From the NCBI GenBank assembly GCA_019188255.1, contig JAETXT010000001.1:3844001-3908000 (forward strand): a DNA stretch of 64,000 bases, read 5' to 3'. The notes beneath the pieces are model-generated. The model did not search any database, was not told the DNA's origin, and saw nothing but the letters and a program-made list of their open reading frames with translations. Position 1 is the stretch's first letter; each line of letters starts with the position of its first letter. Origin of the DNA: Verticillium longisporum. Lineage: Eukaryota > Ascomycota > Sordariomycetes > Glomerellales > Plectosphaerellaceae. The position numbers and the translations under genes were made by a program. Below are positions 45,506 to 57,147 of the stretch, piece by piece.

Positions 45506-47839
45506 TCAGACAACGTTCCCGGCCATGCCCATGAAGAGGGCATGCACGGCCAGGCTGAGTGTCCAGAAGCCGACCTTGCGGAACCGGCGGACGCGGCTCT
45601 GCTGGTTCTCGACGTCGCGGGCAAAGGCCTCGTACGTCTCGGCAGAGAGGTCGTCCATGAGACCGCAGTCGAAGACGGTCCAAGAGCCGTCAAAGTCGGA
45701 GGCACGCTTGACGATGCGGCAGGAGATAGGAATGTACGTCTTCTTGGCGTTGATGTAGGCGACGATGGGGCGGACGAGGGCCTGGTTGATGTAGGACATT
45801 TGGTTCGTGAAGAGGGGCACGGCGGCCTTGACGTCGTTCATGTGGATGCGGAGATCCATGATCAGGTAGCGGCGGTCGTCTTCTTCCGCGTCGCCGGGGT
45901 TAGCGGAGGACTGGTCCCCGGGCGTTGAGGAGCTGGTCGTCGCCATGTTGAACCACGAGCCGGTGCTGTTTTGGCTGTCGGCGGGTGTGAGGGGATCTGA
46001 CGCAATGTCCTTCTGGAGCAGGCGCAGGCGGTTTGAGATGACAATCTCCTCGAGCTGGTCGTAAAAGTCAGACATAACTTTGGTAATACCCTCGTCGGCG
46101 TCGACTGGGAACATGACGTCGGCGACAATGTCGACATTGCCCTCGTATATCCAGCCAAAGGGTCCGTCGACGCCACGGTTCAGGTGGTCGAGCTTCATGC
46201 CGTCGATACGGAGACGGCTAAACTTTTTCCACACATTCTCGTCGCCCAGGCTGTCCACAAGGTCGCGGTTGTCGCCTGCCATAGCACCATGCACTTGTCG
46301 AGGGTGAATAGTGAACAGGGAGCCATCATAGGATCCTGACATGTGCGTCGCAGAGAGGAAGTCGTAGAAGAGCCAACGTTTCCGAAGTTGCGGCAACTCA
46401 GCCGAGAAGATGCTCACAGAAAAGGGGCGGAACCCCCCTGGCTGATGAATCGTCACCAGGACGTCCTCGAGCTTGAACGAGTCGATTTCAAAATCGCCCG
46501 GTTGGTGCTCGTGTCGATAGGAGAGGGGGTCCACGGGCTCGTCGGACCAGTGAACTGATGTACGATCCACGACACCACGCACACCCTTTACCTCGACATC
46601 CTGGAGGAAGCCCTTGCCGTTCCACCACTTGAGGAAGGATAGCGTGACATTGACGTTGGCGATGGTCACGTCGAATTGCGTGTAGTTGCCGTCATCTTCC
46701 GGCGTCGCTTCGGCATCATGTTCGTGCTGACGTCCGGCGGCTGCAACCGCAGCAGCGCTGGTAGATGATCCCTTGCTCACAGAGGACTTGATCTGCCCGG
46801 GTCGTCGGGACACAAAGACGTTTCGGAAAGAGATGACGCCGTCGTTCCATTTGGGAACAATAGCCGACTCGAAGACGACCGTGACGCCGGCTGATTCGGT
46901 CAGGGAATCGCCTACCCAGCGAGCGAGAGTTTCTGCAGGCCATGTTAGTCATTGTGAGCTATCCAATATGCGAGGCTTCGACGGCTTACCCTGAGCAACC
47001 ACTGTGTTGATAGACAGGATGCAGAGTGAGACAAAGGTCGTAGTACCGACGAGGATCCAGACCAGATGCCCGAAGAGGAACCAGGAGACAAAAGCCCCCC
47101 ACTCGTCAATATTCCAGGGTCGCATGCTCCTGATGGACGCCCACTTGAAGCGAACGCCGAATCGTTCCCAAAACCCATTGGCCGCAGCCAGCAGCTCCTC
47201 TCTCGTTGGCCTGTGCGGCATCTTGGGCATGTGTAGGTATTTCGACATGGTCGTAGCGATAGACTCGGGGTCATCGTGATGGTGTTCGGGGTTGACCGGC
47301 TTATTGGGATCGGGCGGCTTGGGTGTATCGTGCTTCAAAGGCTGCGATGCGCCGCTGGTTTTGCTGTCGACGTCCTTACTGTCGCTCTTCGAGCTGCTAT
47401 GCCTCTTGCCTTCGACGCGGGCGCCTCTCCTGGCGTCGGTATGTATACTCCTTCGCCATGCGAGGCGCGCGAGTTGCTGGATCTGGGAGTTTTTAGAGAG
47501 ACCAGACGATGCTGCCTCAGACACGACATTACCAGGCGTTGCTACCGCGCCTGGTGGAACAGAAGTGGAAGCATTGGTGGTCAGGCCGACTAGGAGCAGA
47601 CCACTGCTCGTAAAACTTCTCTTCGTGTGGGCTCCGTTCGGACCGGACGACTGTGCAGAGGGGCGCTCGGTATGTATCGGTCGTCGATTCGAGTATTTAG
47701 GTGTGTGATTTGTTGCCTGGCCAGCACGGTAGCCAGCGACGGCGAGTCTCGCAGGGCTATGGAAGCACGGGGCTGGCGATGATGGTTCGAATACTGAAGC
47801 AAACAAGCGGCGCCCGAGAGGAACCGACAGCTTCGACAT
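45506..47839 (-). CDS. mdm31: Mitochondrial inner-membrane protein Mdm31/Mdm32 family
   Basis: Two exons (47839-46990 and 46932-45506) join across a 57-base intron as VVAQ|ETLARWVG and sum to 758 residues. The first 200 residues are basic and Ser-rich, a mitochondrial presequence and linker. A membrane segment lies at about 250-275 (FVSWFLFGHLVWILVGTTTF). The large domain follows with VVFESAIVPKWNDG, FRNVFVSRRPG and FLKWWNGKGFLQDVEV, and a second membrane segment is at the C-terminus (GFWTLSLAVHALFMGMAG). In yeast Mdm31 and Mdm32 shape mitochondria, maintain mtDNA nucleoids and affect cardiolipin and lipid homeostasis. The start is the ATG at 47839; the frame is open to 48001, but without a better ATG context. 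It is divergent from pno1, with 596 bases between starts. Confidence 0.93.
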
Positions 47840-48435
47840 GTCTTCAGCGCATAACTTTATATTTTTGTCTTCCGAAAAAATGCAACTCCAGAACGAATGG
47901 CGGAATGAGGTAAAACCAGTGCCCCAGAATGAGGAGGTGAATCGTCTAGAGGGAGGGCATAAGGATTGTGAGGGGGGTTGCTCATGCAGATCCGGTTCCA
48001 AGCAGTCAGGTCAGGTAAGGTTAAGCGTCCATGACGCGCTACGGATGCAGCATGAAATGGCGAGCAAGGGCCTTGGTCTGGCGGTAGGCACTGAATGGGG
48101 CGCTGCTGCCACATGAAAGTCTTTGCTAGCTCAGGCTTTTGCACCTGGGGGCGCGGGTGTGGCTCGTGCACTCTTATCGATAGGGCGACACAAAATTTTG
48201 GGAATGCGGCGATAATCCCACAGCAGAGCGAGCAGAGATCTTGGGCCTCCACTAGACTTGGGCGGTCAGGGTCTGATCTAGCGTCTGCATTCACTCGACA
48301 ACCGACGACGGCACACCTGCTCGCACGTACGACGACGACTACAACTACGGCGCATCAGACGAGCGGCACTGACTGTTGACCCACGGCCCAAATAATCCAA
48401 TCTCACACAAACAACACCCCCCCTCCCCCGCCATC
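47840..48435. promoter_or_regulatory. Bidirectional promoter region mdm31/pno1
   Basis: This 596-base spacer separates two divergent start codons and must contain both promoters. A pyrimidine-rich leader (CCCCCCCTCCCCCGCC type, 48416-48432) precedes pno1. A repeated ACGACGACGACTAC stretch is near 48329. No TATA box is evident. Confidence 0.4.
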
Positions 48436-49481
48436 ATGCCTGCGCCAACCGCCCTCAAGGTGGTCGACGATACCCCGCCATCGACCGTCCCTCTGCCTGA
48501 AGCCAACGACGAAGAACTCCTTCTCGACGCCCCCGACCTCCCCGCCGAAGGCGACCTGATCCTGCAAAAGGTTCCGAACGATGAGCACACAGCCGACATG
48601 ATCATCGACGAGGAGAACCGCCCCCGCTTCGCTCCCGGCAACGACATTGTAAGATGCTCCCACTTAACCCATCTACCAATCTCTGCCACCAGGCACTGAC
48701 CACGCCCTTTTCACAGTCCACCTCCAAAGAAGTCCAGACACGCAAGGTCCCCATCCCGCCGCACCGCTTTACCCCTCTCAAGACCAACTGGATCAACATC
48801 TACACGCCCCTCGTCGACCACCTCAAGCTCCAGGTCCGCATGAACCCGCGCCGCAAGTCCGTCGAGCTCCGCACCTCCAAGCACACCCTCGACGACAGCG
48901 CTCTGCAAAAGGGCGAGGATTTTGTCCGCGCCTTCACCCTCGGCTTCGACGTCGACGACGCCATTGCCCTGCTGCGTCTCGACGACCTCTACAGTACGTT
49001 CCTCCGCCGCTCGCCGTCCACCGATTGTCCGGTTCTTCGCTAACAGTTTCCTGCAGTCGAGACCTTTGAGATCAAGGACGTCAGGCAGGTCATGGGCGAC
49101 AATGCCCAAACAAGAGCCGTCGCACGCATCGCCGGTTCCGGCGGCAAGGTCAAGGTACGTTCAGACATCCCAGAGAGCCAAAGGAGGGAAACCGTTTCTG
49201 TCACAAAACCATGACCAGCAGCATTCCCTGCTGCGGGGGGGTCACCCACGAAGCAAAAAATAACAAAGAAGGAAAATGCTGACCGGATTACGTAGTTTGC
49301 CATTGAAAACGCCTCGCGCACGCGCATCGTCCTCGCCGACACGCGCATCCACATCCTCGGCTCCTTCAAGAACATCGCGCTGGCCCGCGAGTCGATCGTC
49401 TCGCTCATCCTCGGCAAGCCGCCCTCCAAAGTCTACGGCAACCTGCGGACCATCGCGGCGCGGATGAAGGAGCGTTTCTAG
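48436..49481 (+). CDS. pno1: Pre-rRNA processing protein Pno1 (Dim2), KH-domain partner of Nob1
   Basis: Four exons (48436-48648, 48717-48993, 49057-49154, 49296-49481) sum to 257 residues. An acidic N-terminus is followed by the conserved RKVPIPPHRFTPLK and NWINIYTPLVDHLKLQVRMN. After the KH1-like segment (RAFTLGFDVDDAIALLRLDD) comes the KH domain with IAGSGGKVKFAIENASRTR, VLADTRIHILGSF and SIVSLILGKPP, and the C-terminus ends KERF. In yeast the protein recruits Dim1 and Nob1 and is needed for 20S to 18S rRNA maturation in the nucleolus and cytoplasm. All introns are short GT-AG and phases agree. Length is typical. Confidence 0.96.
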
Positions 49482-50156
49482 GCTGGCTTCTTGGCCCACG
49501 ACCCCTTTGTGTTTGCGTTGTTCTTTTTGGGGGCGGCCGAGGGAGGTCTTGGCTGAGAGGCCCACGCCGAGTAGACGAGAGGATGACTATGATCTGATCT
49601 AGCAGAGTATGCATGTCCGCTCGCTATTGCATGGAGGCACGAGATGGGTCCAGGATTGGCGTTGGGCGGGAAAGGGAAATTTTCCCACTTCATTTTTTTT
49701 GTGCTTCGATGTTCTTGCTGCATGTAGAGCCACGGATAGGAAAAAAAAGCTATCATGAGAATGAACTGTTCAACGATGCCTTTTAGTTGTACTCTGTGTT
49801 CAGTGTTTCCTCCTCAACCTTGTTCATTCGTCAAGACAACCAACCCATCGATCACAAAAGTGAGCCCATCAGATAATTGAAATCATCGACTTTTAATCAT
49901 GATGCCTATGATGCAGCCTCTATACGTGCCTACCCCTAAAGACTCATACAAATCTCCGCCCGTCTTCCTCGGGGCAAGAAAAAATCAAGGGGAGGGGGTT
50001 TGGCAGGGAGAAATTGGGGGAACCGGCGAGCCACCGCCCGGATGCCTCGCCTGCAACAAGTCCCCGCCCCCAAGCCACCGCGCCCCCTGCCCTCGTCTGA
50101 GTCGTGATAATTACGCCATGAATCCCGGTACGCAGCAAGCCAGAGCAGCGCAAACT
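49482..50156. other. Convergent 3' region between pno1 and eIF3d
   Basis: About 675 bases with the 3' untranslated regions of both genes. An A-rich run (49741-49749) and CATTTTTTTT (49691-49700) may belong to polyadenylation regions. No gene is seen. Confidence 0.5.
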
Positions 50157-52018
50157 TTACTCCTCCTCCTCCTCTTCCTCGGCGGCGCCCTCCTCTTCCT
50201 CTTCCTCATCGTCGAGGCTGCCGCTGGGGATCTGGTACAGACGCAGCATCGACTTGTTGGGGTCCTTGACGAGAATGTACTTGCCCTCCTCGCGCGCGAG
50301 AATCATGTCGGCGATGGTGCGGACGATACCCCAGCCGTTGGACAGCGAAAGGTTCATCTGCGAGGCAAAGTCGCGGGGCTTCCAGCCGACGACGCCGAGA
50401 ATGACGTGCTTGTCGTTGGAGCGGGGTTGACACGGGAGACGAAGCTGGAACGTATTAGTATGGTTCGAATATTCAGAGAAGAGGGGGAAAAAACTCACCC
50501 GAGCTTCATGACGTCGGACTTGGCGAGGATGCTCTGCACCGTCCACCTGGCCAGCTTGCATGAGTTGTTCTTCATCTCGGTGGCGACAACGGCACCGCGC
50601 TGGCTGACAAGCTTCTGGCGCCAATCGAGGGCGCCACCGCTACCCTGTGCCTTCGAGTCGAACTCGTTGAGCGCCTTGACGGTCAGGTACTGGTCCTCGC
50701 CGGAGATGGCGTTCTTCTGGACGGCGTCGACCTCGGTCCTGACGATAAGGTGGACGGGCTCCTCGTCGCTGGTCGACAGGTCGAAGCGGCGGTACTTGTA
50801 GGCCTTGGAGGCCGGAGGGTCGGTGTCCTCGGAGGCGTTGTAGAAGGGGTTGCTGTTGGGCATGTCGACCTTGCTGTTGCCCTCGAGCACGACCTGGTTG
50901 GCAAAGTTGTGGTTAATGTAGGTGGCCTCCTCAGCGAGGGCCGACGGCTGGTTGACAGTGTCCTTGCTGCCCTCCGAGGCCTCGAGAGGCGCATCGGCGG
51001 CGTTCTCGTTGACCGTGACCATGTCGAGCGCGGCGTTATCACGCTTGTCAAGGAAGATCTTGTTGCCCTGGCGGACAATGACAACGTCCCACGAGTAGAC
51101 GGAGCGCGGCGCGCACATGATCATGGAGAGAATGCTGTCGGTGGCGAAGATCTGAGCCTCGTCCTTCTCGGCGAGCTCCTGGATGACGGGGTCCGACGAA
51201 GTCGTGACGTTGTAGGCGGCACGGTCGATGGCCGTGAGCTTCTTCTCGGCGTTCTTGACCGGCGCCTTGTCGTAGGAGCGGTCGTAGTAGTAGAGGAAGC
51301 CGTAGCTGTCGACATCCTCACCCTCGTCCGTCTCGAGGTTGAGCTTGGCCAGGCGGTTGAAGTCAATCTCCTCGAGCATCTTCCAGTCAGGGCGAATGTT
51401 GATGGAAGCGTCACGGTTGCGGGCAGGCTTGTCGTAGTCCTTCCAGCCGAAGCGACGGCCACCGCGACCGCCAGCACCGCCCCGTCCGCCACGAGTCGAA
51501 GCCGCCGTAGCCGCCACGGCCACCTGCCGCGCCGCCGCGGGTTGCCGTTGTGCGTCCACCGCGGGCATCACCACGGCCGCCACGAGCGCCGCCGCGACCG
51601 CCGCGAGTGAAGACGGCACCACGACCGTACCTGGTCTTGGTGCTGTCGCGTGTGTTGCTGACGACGGAGAAGGATGACTCGTCTTCGGGGGGGGCGTTGA
51701 AAGTGACGGCGTGGCTCGCGCCGTACACTTGTTGGTCTGGAGACTGGTCAGTGGTCTGCTGTGGGGTGGTGTAGATTTATCGATCATTTTCCCATGCTGC
51801 TTACCCCTGTAGTTTCTGTTGTACTGCTGCCTTCCACCACGGCCGTCCTGGCCCTTGCCGTCGGCAGTCCAGTCGGCCATGCGGCCCAGCTTGTCACCCT
51901 TGGAGAAGGGCGCATAGGGGACGCCATTCAGCGTGGTGTCGCTGGTGACGGAGGGGCCCCAGCCATCGCCGGCGGGGCAGTTCTCGACGAGGGTAACCCA
52001 GTCGACGTTCTGCGCCAT
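50157..52018 (-). CDS. eif3d: Translation initiation factor eIF3 subunit D (two apparent frame breaks)
   Basis: Exons 52018-51805, 51736-50499 and 50444-50157 sum to 579 codons. The protein starts [22 protein letters not shown], has an Arg/Gly-rich region, the conserved [34 protein letters not shown], the cap-binding core ([44 protein letters not shown]), [19 protein letters not shown], and an acidic poly-Glu tail. eIF3d bridges eIF3 to the 40S mRNA exit channel and can bind the mRNA cap. Two single-base discrepancies break the frame: one extra base in the RGG region near 51490-51520, and one missing base at the G run 50423-50426 between FVSRVNP and RSNDKH. They cancel in total length. In an essential gene this suggests sequence error rather than a true pseudogene. 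Confidence 0.93.
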
Positions 52019-52516
52019 GATGACCTTATCCACGGGGTGATTTGGAGATGGGATACGGTCGGTTCGGTGGTGGGTGTGCAGGTTCTCGGAAAGTCGGGCG
52101 TTCGTCGTGGCGGCCCCTCGTCGACGATTTTCGCAGTTCTCAGTTCTTTTGGTGGGGTGAGCTTTGTGGGGCAGGGGCGGGCAGCCGGGCAAGTGAGAGC
52201 GCCTTCTTGCGCACCTTCCTGTGCACCTTCCTGCGGAGTCAGACCTCAACCTCAAAGAGTGTGCGCCTGGTGGCAGCCGGCGGCAGCTGTACACCATTTG
52301 CACTCTACCATTTCCAGATTCCCCGTCAACTCCAATATCATTTCATGCGACGGCACACATGGGTTTTATTCTTCGAATATTCATCTGTACGTAGCATGTT
52401 CATCAAGCAGTAAACCATTTCATCCCAAGAAATCCGACGCTACATCTACGTCATAACTTCATATCTTCGTGACACAAATGCCTCCCCTGCCACTCGTGCC
52501 CACGCATCCTCACCCC
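52019..52516. other. Promoter of eIF3d / 3' flank of the bZIP gene
   Basis: About 500 bases between two minus-strand genes. A short direct repeat (GCACCTTCCTGTGCACCTTCCTG, about 52209-52232) lies about 200 bases upstream of the eIF3d ATG. No other feature is seen. Confidence 0.45.
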
Positions 52517-54001
52517 TCAAGGGTAAGCTCCCATGACATTCTCCAAAGCATCTCTAATTTCAAACTCCTCCAAAACAGCGCCGAACCTAAAAGAAGTCAG
52601 CAAGAGTTCCAGAACTTCAAACGAGCACACGACTCACCCGTAGCACCGAATCTTGGTACTCAGCTCCTCCGTCAGCTTGGCAAAGTCCTCGGCCTTCATC
52701 TCATAAAACCTCGAGTGAGCCATGATCATGCCCCACGCCATGACGGGAGTGATCTCGCCATCGAGATTGAGCCTCTTGCTGAGGGCGAGCAGCGTCCCGA
52801 GATCCGCCTTGGACAGCTCCCACGTCCTCTGGCCCGAGTTGAGATCACCGTTGACGTGGGCGTAGCCAAAGGGAATGTCGGGCGTCAGCTCAGGGAATGG
52901 CTCGGGGGCACGAGGCCATGAGGGCGTGGCCGCAGGGCTCGCCGCCCATCTCGCTCGATCGCTCGAGCAGCCAGGGCATGTGGTTCATGCAGGGCTTCTC
53001 TAGTCTGTGGTCCGGAACGACACTTGTCAGCCAAACAGCTCCTCTCAACGAACATCATGGGCCTGACCGTACCACGCAACTGGCGAATACGGCTGCCGTT
53101 GACTCCATCTTCATAAGCTTCATCATGGCCGGGGAGGTGAAAGGTAGGCTTTCGAGGGGTGATCGTACGTTAAGACGAAGTCAATGCCCGCTTGCTCATA
53201 ATCCACGCCATTGAGGCCGTACTGTCCCGGTAGGTGTTGGGAAGTGCCATGTTGAGGATACTGTTGTTGCTGCTGGCCGCTGGGCGTATTGCCATGGGAG
53301 CTGCCACTGTTGGGCGCATACGAAGGTGACACGGAGGCGGTGGTGGATTTCGACGTGAGGGGCGGGGTGAACACTGAGCGAGAGCCGTGAGTATGGCTGT
53401 AGCCGGAGGGGCTGGCGCTGGCAGTGTAGCCGCCGCTGGGGTTACTGACGGTGTCGTCGAGGCCGACGCTGCTGAGCGGTATGCCGTGCTGGGTCAGGAG
53501 CTGCCTGAGTTGCTTGTTCTCTTCTGCGACCTTGTCCTTGTCCTGCGACATGTTGCTGAAAATCTCCTTGAGCCGCAGGACGTCGTCCTCAAGCGCCTTG
53601 ATGTACAGCTCTTTCCTCTCGCGATGGGTCCTGTTACCACTGATAAGCTTCGGCGCTTGTCATGACAGCGCAGCGCTGCGCAGCGCTGCGTAAGGCGACG
53701 GCGACGAAGACTTACCGCTGTGCCTGTCTGTTGAGCTCCTGCCGCCTGGTCATGGCGGGTTTGCTGTCAGGCTTCGGCCCCCGGCGCTTGGGCGGCTGGC
53801 CATCTACAAATCGTGTCAATAGCGAAAAGTGACGTATCGGCCGAGGCGGAACGTACCTCGTGTCGCCTTTTTCTCAGTAAGGCCCTTGAGGAACCCGAGG
53901 TTCAGGTTGGACAACGGGCCGTTGTCCTGCTCGGCACTGCTCGAGCGAGCATGGATCGCGGAGGGATTGCCCTGTTGGTCCGACGGCAGGGACGACGCCA
54001 T
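52517..54001 (-). CDS. bZIP transcription factor (one apparent frame break)
   Basis: Five exons: 54001-53857, 53803-53716, 53630-53169, 53004-52638 and 52586-52517. Correcting one surplus base gives about 376 residues. Residues 52-66 are PPKRRGPKPDSKPAM, followed by a basic region RRQELNRQAQRTHRERKE (about 68-85) of the fungal N-x-x-A-Q type and a leucine zipper (about 86-125). The middle is Ser/Gly/Gln-rich. The C-terminal 130 residues (HMPWLLERSSEMGGEPCGH, FGYAHVNGDLNSGQRTWEL, EEFEIRDALENVMGAY) are a conserved folded region of this subfamily. Intron 2 splits the arginine codon of the basic region and contains a 20-base palindrome. The break is at 52904-52908, where five G are present but four would keep MASCP-EPFPELTPDI in frame. 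The target genes are unknown. Confidence 0.88.
53669..53690. repeat. Tandem palindrome inside the bZIP intron
   Basis: GCAGCGCTGC occurs twice in tandem, and each copy is its own reverse complement, so the 20-base unit can fold into a GC-rich hairpin. It lies in the 85-base intron (53631-53715) that interrupts the DNA-binding basic region. Confidence 0.75.
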
Positions 54002-56168
54002 GTGAATACGAATCGTTTGACGAAAAGGCAGAATGGACAGTGCAATGGCGCAGGACTGTTGGCGATGTCGCGTCAGTTGCCCCGACCAAAGTTTGGAAAC
54101 TGGCAGTAGCCGGGAGCGGGGACAAATATCTGTTACATACGCCTCAAGAGAGATTCAGGTGGTCTTGCGACGGGCGCCGGGCGCAACGAGGCAAGAGCAT
54201 GCGGGCTTCCTCTTGAGTGACAGGCGACAGGCTTGGGGTACGCGTAGGTAGGTGATCCAGAACAGTGGTGGTGTAGTACGTCGAAAAGAAGCGTGGCGAC
54301 CAGCAGCGGACGCAACCGGAGCTCTGCGATATGTGATGGCGACGATGGTGGAGAGGGATGGTGCCAATTGACGAGAGACCAGAGCGAGGTTGCAGCCGGT
54401 CCACCCTGCAGTGCGCCTGACGTGACGGGAGTTGCTGATGAACAGGTCCCGGGGGGCGAGACTTGAAACAACGCCTCGGTCTCAGACGATGCACAACACG
54501 ATCAGACTGAGCTGACGGGTGTGAGTGAGAGGTGTTACTGGAGATGCTCAGACGAAGTGTCAAGGTTCGGGTCGCCCAGAAAGCCTGCGACTTTGTTTGT
54601 TTGCACTGGCGATTCAGGTTTTGACGATGGAAGCATGGACCACGAGTATGGTAGGCAGGTAGGGATGATGCAAATGCTGATGGAAGGAAGTAGGGTCGTC
54701 AGCATTGAGGCTGGGGGGCGATGACCGATAATGGGATGTACCTCGAGCTACCTTACCTTACCTACCTACCTAGGTAGGTACATAAGGCCGCGAGCGTGAG
54801 CCTACCTAAGATTCCTCGACTACTAGGTAGTACAGTAAGTACGGACGGTCGGTAGTGATACCCCTGGGGATCCAGCTAGTCAGCACCCTAGCACCACATG
54901 CGGCTGTCGAGAGTCGAAGAAGCCAATGGCGATGACGATGGGTTTGCGCTGGGCCGGCGCTTGCTGAATTGTCTTGGTGACCAAGATGACGTTCGGCGGC
55001 CGAGGTTCGTCGGGCACTATCTGGTCGACTTGTCTACTGGTAAGCTACAGGTGTCGGCCTCTCGGGGCTCTGCAGGCATTGACAGGACTCGATCGCCTGC
55101 AGCTGGGAGTTGTGCTGTTCGGGGTTTGCGCACTCTGTGCATGCCTGCCTCACATGCTTTCCCCGTCTCCGTTTCCCCGTCTCCTTCGGCTGCCTTCCTT
55201 CCTTCCTTCCCTGCCATAGTAAGCGGGCAGGCCGGCGGCCATCTTTAGTAAGCACCATCGATCCGAGAGAAGGTGCTACAGGGCTTGGCTTGACCTGCCT
55301 CTCCCACCTTGTCTGAGCATAGCCCATCGGACTGTTTGTTCCATCAACTCCATCGAGTCTTTTTCGACTACCATCGTCAGTTTCCCTCAGCCCGAACTCG
55401 ACATCACTGGTCTCGTCGTCCAAAAAGATATATCCCTGCTGGCATTTTGTTTTGGTCCCTTGTACAGGAAAATTGATCGACACCAGGACCGAGTGCTTCC
55501 ACGGCTTGTCTCAAAGCAGAAATGTCAGCCTAAGAATAATGAAAGCCACCCAGCCCTAGCCAGACACAGGCCCCGTGCTAGTACCGACTGTACTGTACTG
55601 TCCCTGCCCATGTCCTCTCTCTAACCGGATCCACGGCAGACGCTGTCAGAAGCAGTCATGGAGAAAATACCGCCCGCCCCTCCCTCGGCTCAGTCGGTCA
55701 GTCAAGATGGTGTCTCAAAGGTAGTCGTCGTCATAGACGGATTCGTCCGTTGCACGCGACCCTCTTGAGCGCCAAAAAAAAGTCATGGCCCGCCGCCATG
55801 AGGTGCTTCCCGCTTCCCGCTTGGGACACACCGACTCACACTGATTGGGCTCGCTGCCGGTGTGCCTACGAGCGAGCGCCCATGAGGGTCTCGGACTTCG
55901 GGTCTTGTTTCTGATCTGCTATGGATGCGCAGGCTAGACAAGACTGAATTTCGATCTGCCGCCAGCCAGCATGCACCGCATTCTGAAGCTTGGACGCCAG
56001 CTGTGCGGGGACGAAGCTTGCTTGCCTGCCACTTCTCGACGCTTCACCCACGAGAGGCTCTCTTGCGACAGCCATGTTCCCGTAGTCTCTTCCATGGTAG
56101 CAAAACTCACCTTGCCCTTGACCTGACCTGACGCACGAAACACCGACCGCGCCCCGTCCCTTCCCGCC
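54002..56168. other. Divergent intergenic region between bZIP and acyltransferase
   Basis: About 2.2 kb of probable promoter DNA for both genes. It contains a TACCTAGGTA-type cluster at 54747-54833. Open frames such as 54898-55248 (+) and 55034-55483 (-) overlap each other, and the latter lacks an ATG start. No gene is supported. Confidence 0.5.
54747..54833. repeat. TACCTAGGTA palindromic cluster
   Basis: TTACCTTACCTACCTACC and TAGGTAGGTA abut to make a large palindrome, with further CCTACCTAAG and CTAGGTAG units downstream, about 750 bases before the bZIP start. It is the same motif family as at 36880-36923 and 37884-37927. Confidence 0.7.
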
Positions 56169-57147
56169 ATGGCCGGCCACGGGAATGCACTCACCCACAT
56201 TCGCGGCGCCGTCATCCTGGCACCGTGGCTCATCTTCCTCCTTCTCGCCGACCTGGCCCTCTCCCTGCAGCTCCCTTTCAAGATCCTCTTCCCCAACCTG
56301 GTCTACAACTCGTCGTCCCGTATCGCCGAGCCCGTCTGGTACTGGATCCAAATCATCTTTGAGCGCTTCAACGGCGCCAAAATCACCTTCTCCGGCGATG
56401 TGCTGCCCGCCGGCGAGTCGGCCATCGTCGTGGCCAACCACTGCGCCTGGGCCGACTTTTACATGATACAGGCCCTCGCCGTCCGCGCCGGCATGCTCAG
56501 CCGATGCCGCTACTTCGCCAAGATTCAGCTGCGCATCGTGCCCTTCCTCGGCTGGGGCCTCTGGGCCATGGGTATGCCCATGGTGAGCCGCTATTGGGCC
56601 AAGGACAGGCATGAGCTCGATCGCGTCTTCGCCGGCATCGTCCAGCGCCAGTGGCCGACGTGTGAGTGAGCCCGGGGCGGCCGAGTGCCAGGAAGCAGAG
56701 GGGCGTATACTGACACCGTGCACAGGGCTCGTCAGCTTCAGCGAGGCGACGCGCTTCACCAAGAAAAAGTACGAGCAGTCCATCGCCTGGTGCAAGGAGG
56801 CCGGTCGCCCGCAGCCCAAGCACCTCCTCTACCCGCGCACCAAGGGCTTCATCACGACGGTACAGCACCTGCGCCAGGCACCGCACGTCAAGGCCGTGTA
56901 CGACCTCACTATTGCCTACCAGCACGGCGACGAGTGGCACGCCGAGCCGACCATATGGGACACCCTCAGCGTGCCCGGGCTGAGCGACCGCCTGGGCTAC
57001 CGTTTCCACGTGCACGTACGGCGGTTCCCACTCGAGTCGCTGCCGGAGAAGGATGAGGATCTGGCCAAGTGGCTGGAGGAGCGGTGGGTTGAGAAGGGAG
57101 AGTGGCTCGAGGAGAAGAGGGTTGAGTGGGCAGCGACGAAGGCGTGA
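56169..57147 (+). CDS. PlsC-type sn-acyltransferase (LPGAT1/CST26-like)
   Basis: Two exons (56169-56661 and 56726-57147) sum to 304 residues. A membrane segment spans about 15-42 (VILAPWLIFLLLADLALSL). The catalytic HX4D motif is N90-H91-C-A-W-A-D96. The substrate-binding block is FSEATRFTKKKY (about 169-180), in place of the usual FPEGTR, so the Gly is replaced by Ala. A third block, HLLYPRTKGF, is typical of the LCLAT/LPGAT/yeast Cst26 branch rather than classical LPA acyltransferases. The likely role is acyl transfer to a lysophospholipid (perhaps lysophosphatidylinositol) at the endoplasmic reticulum. The intron (GTGAGT to GCACAG) falls just before the second motif. The C-terminus is Glu/Trp/Lys-rich. 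Substrate is inferred from the family. Confidence 0.88.

Noticed and set aside
51490..51520. Programmed ribosomal frameshift in eIF3d
   Set aside because: No slippery heptamer or downstream structure is evident, and a second compensating indel in the same gene makes sequence error simpler.
53631..53715. HAC1-type unconventional intron in the bZIP gene
   Set aside because: The intron has normal GTAAGT and CAG ends and lacks the paired cleavage loops of HAC1; only ordinary splicing is supported.
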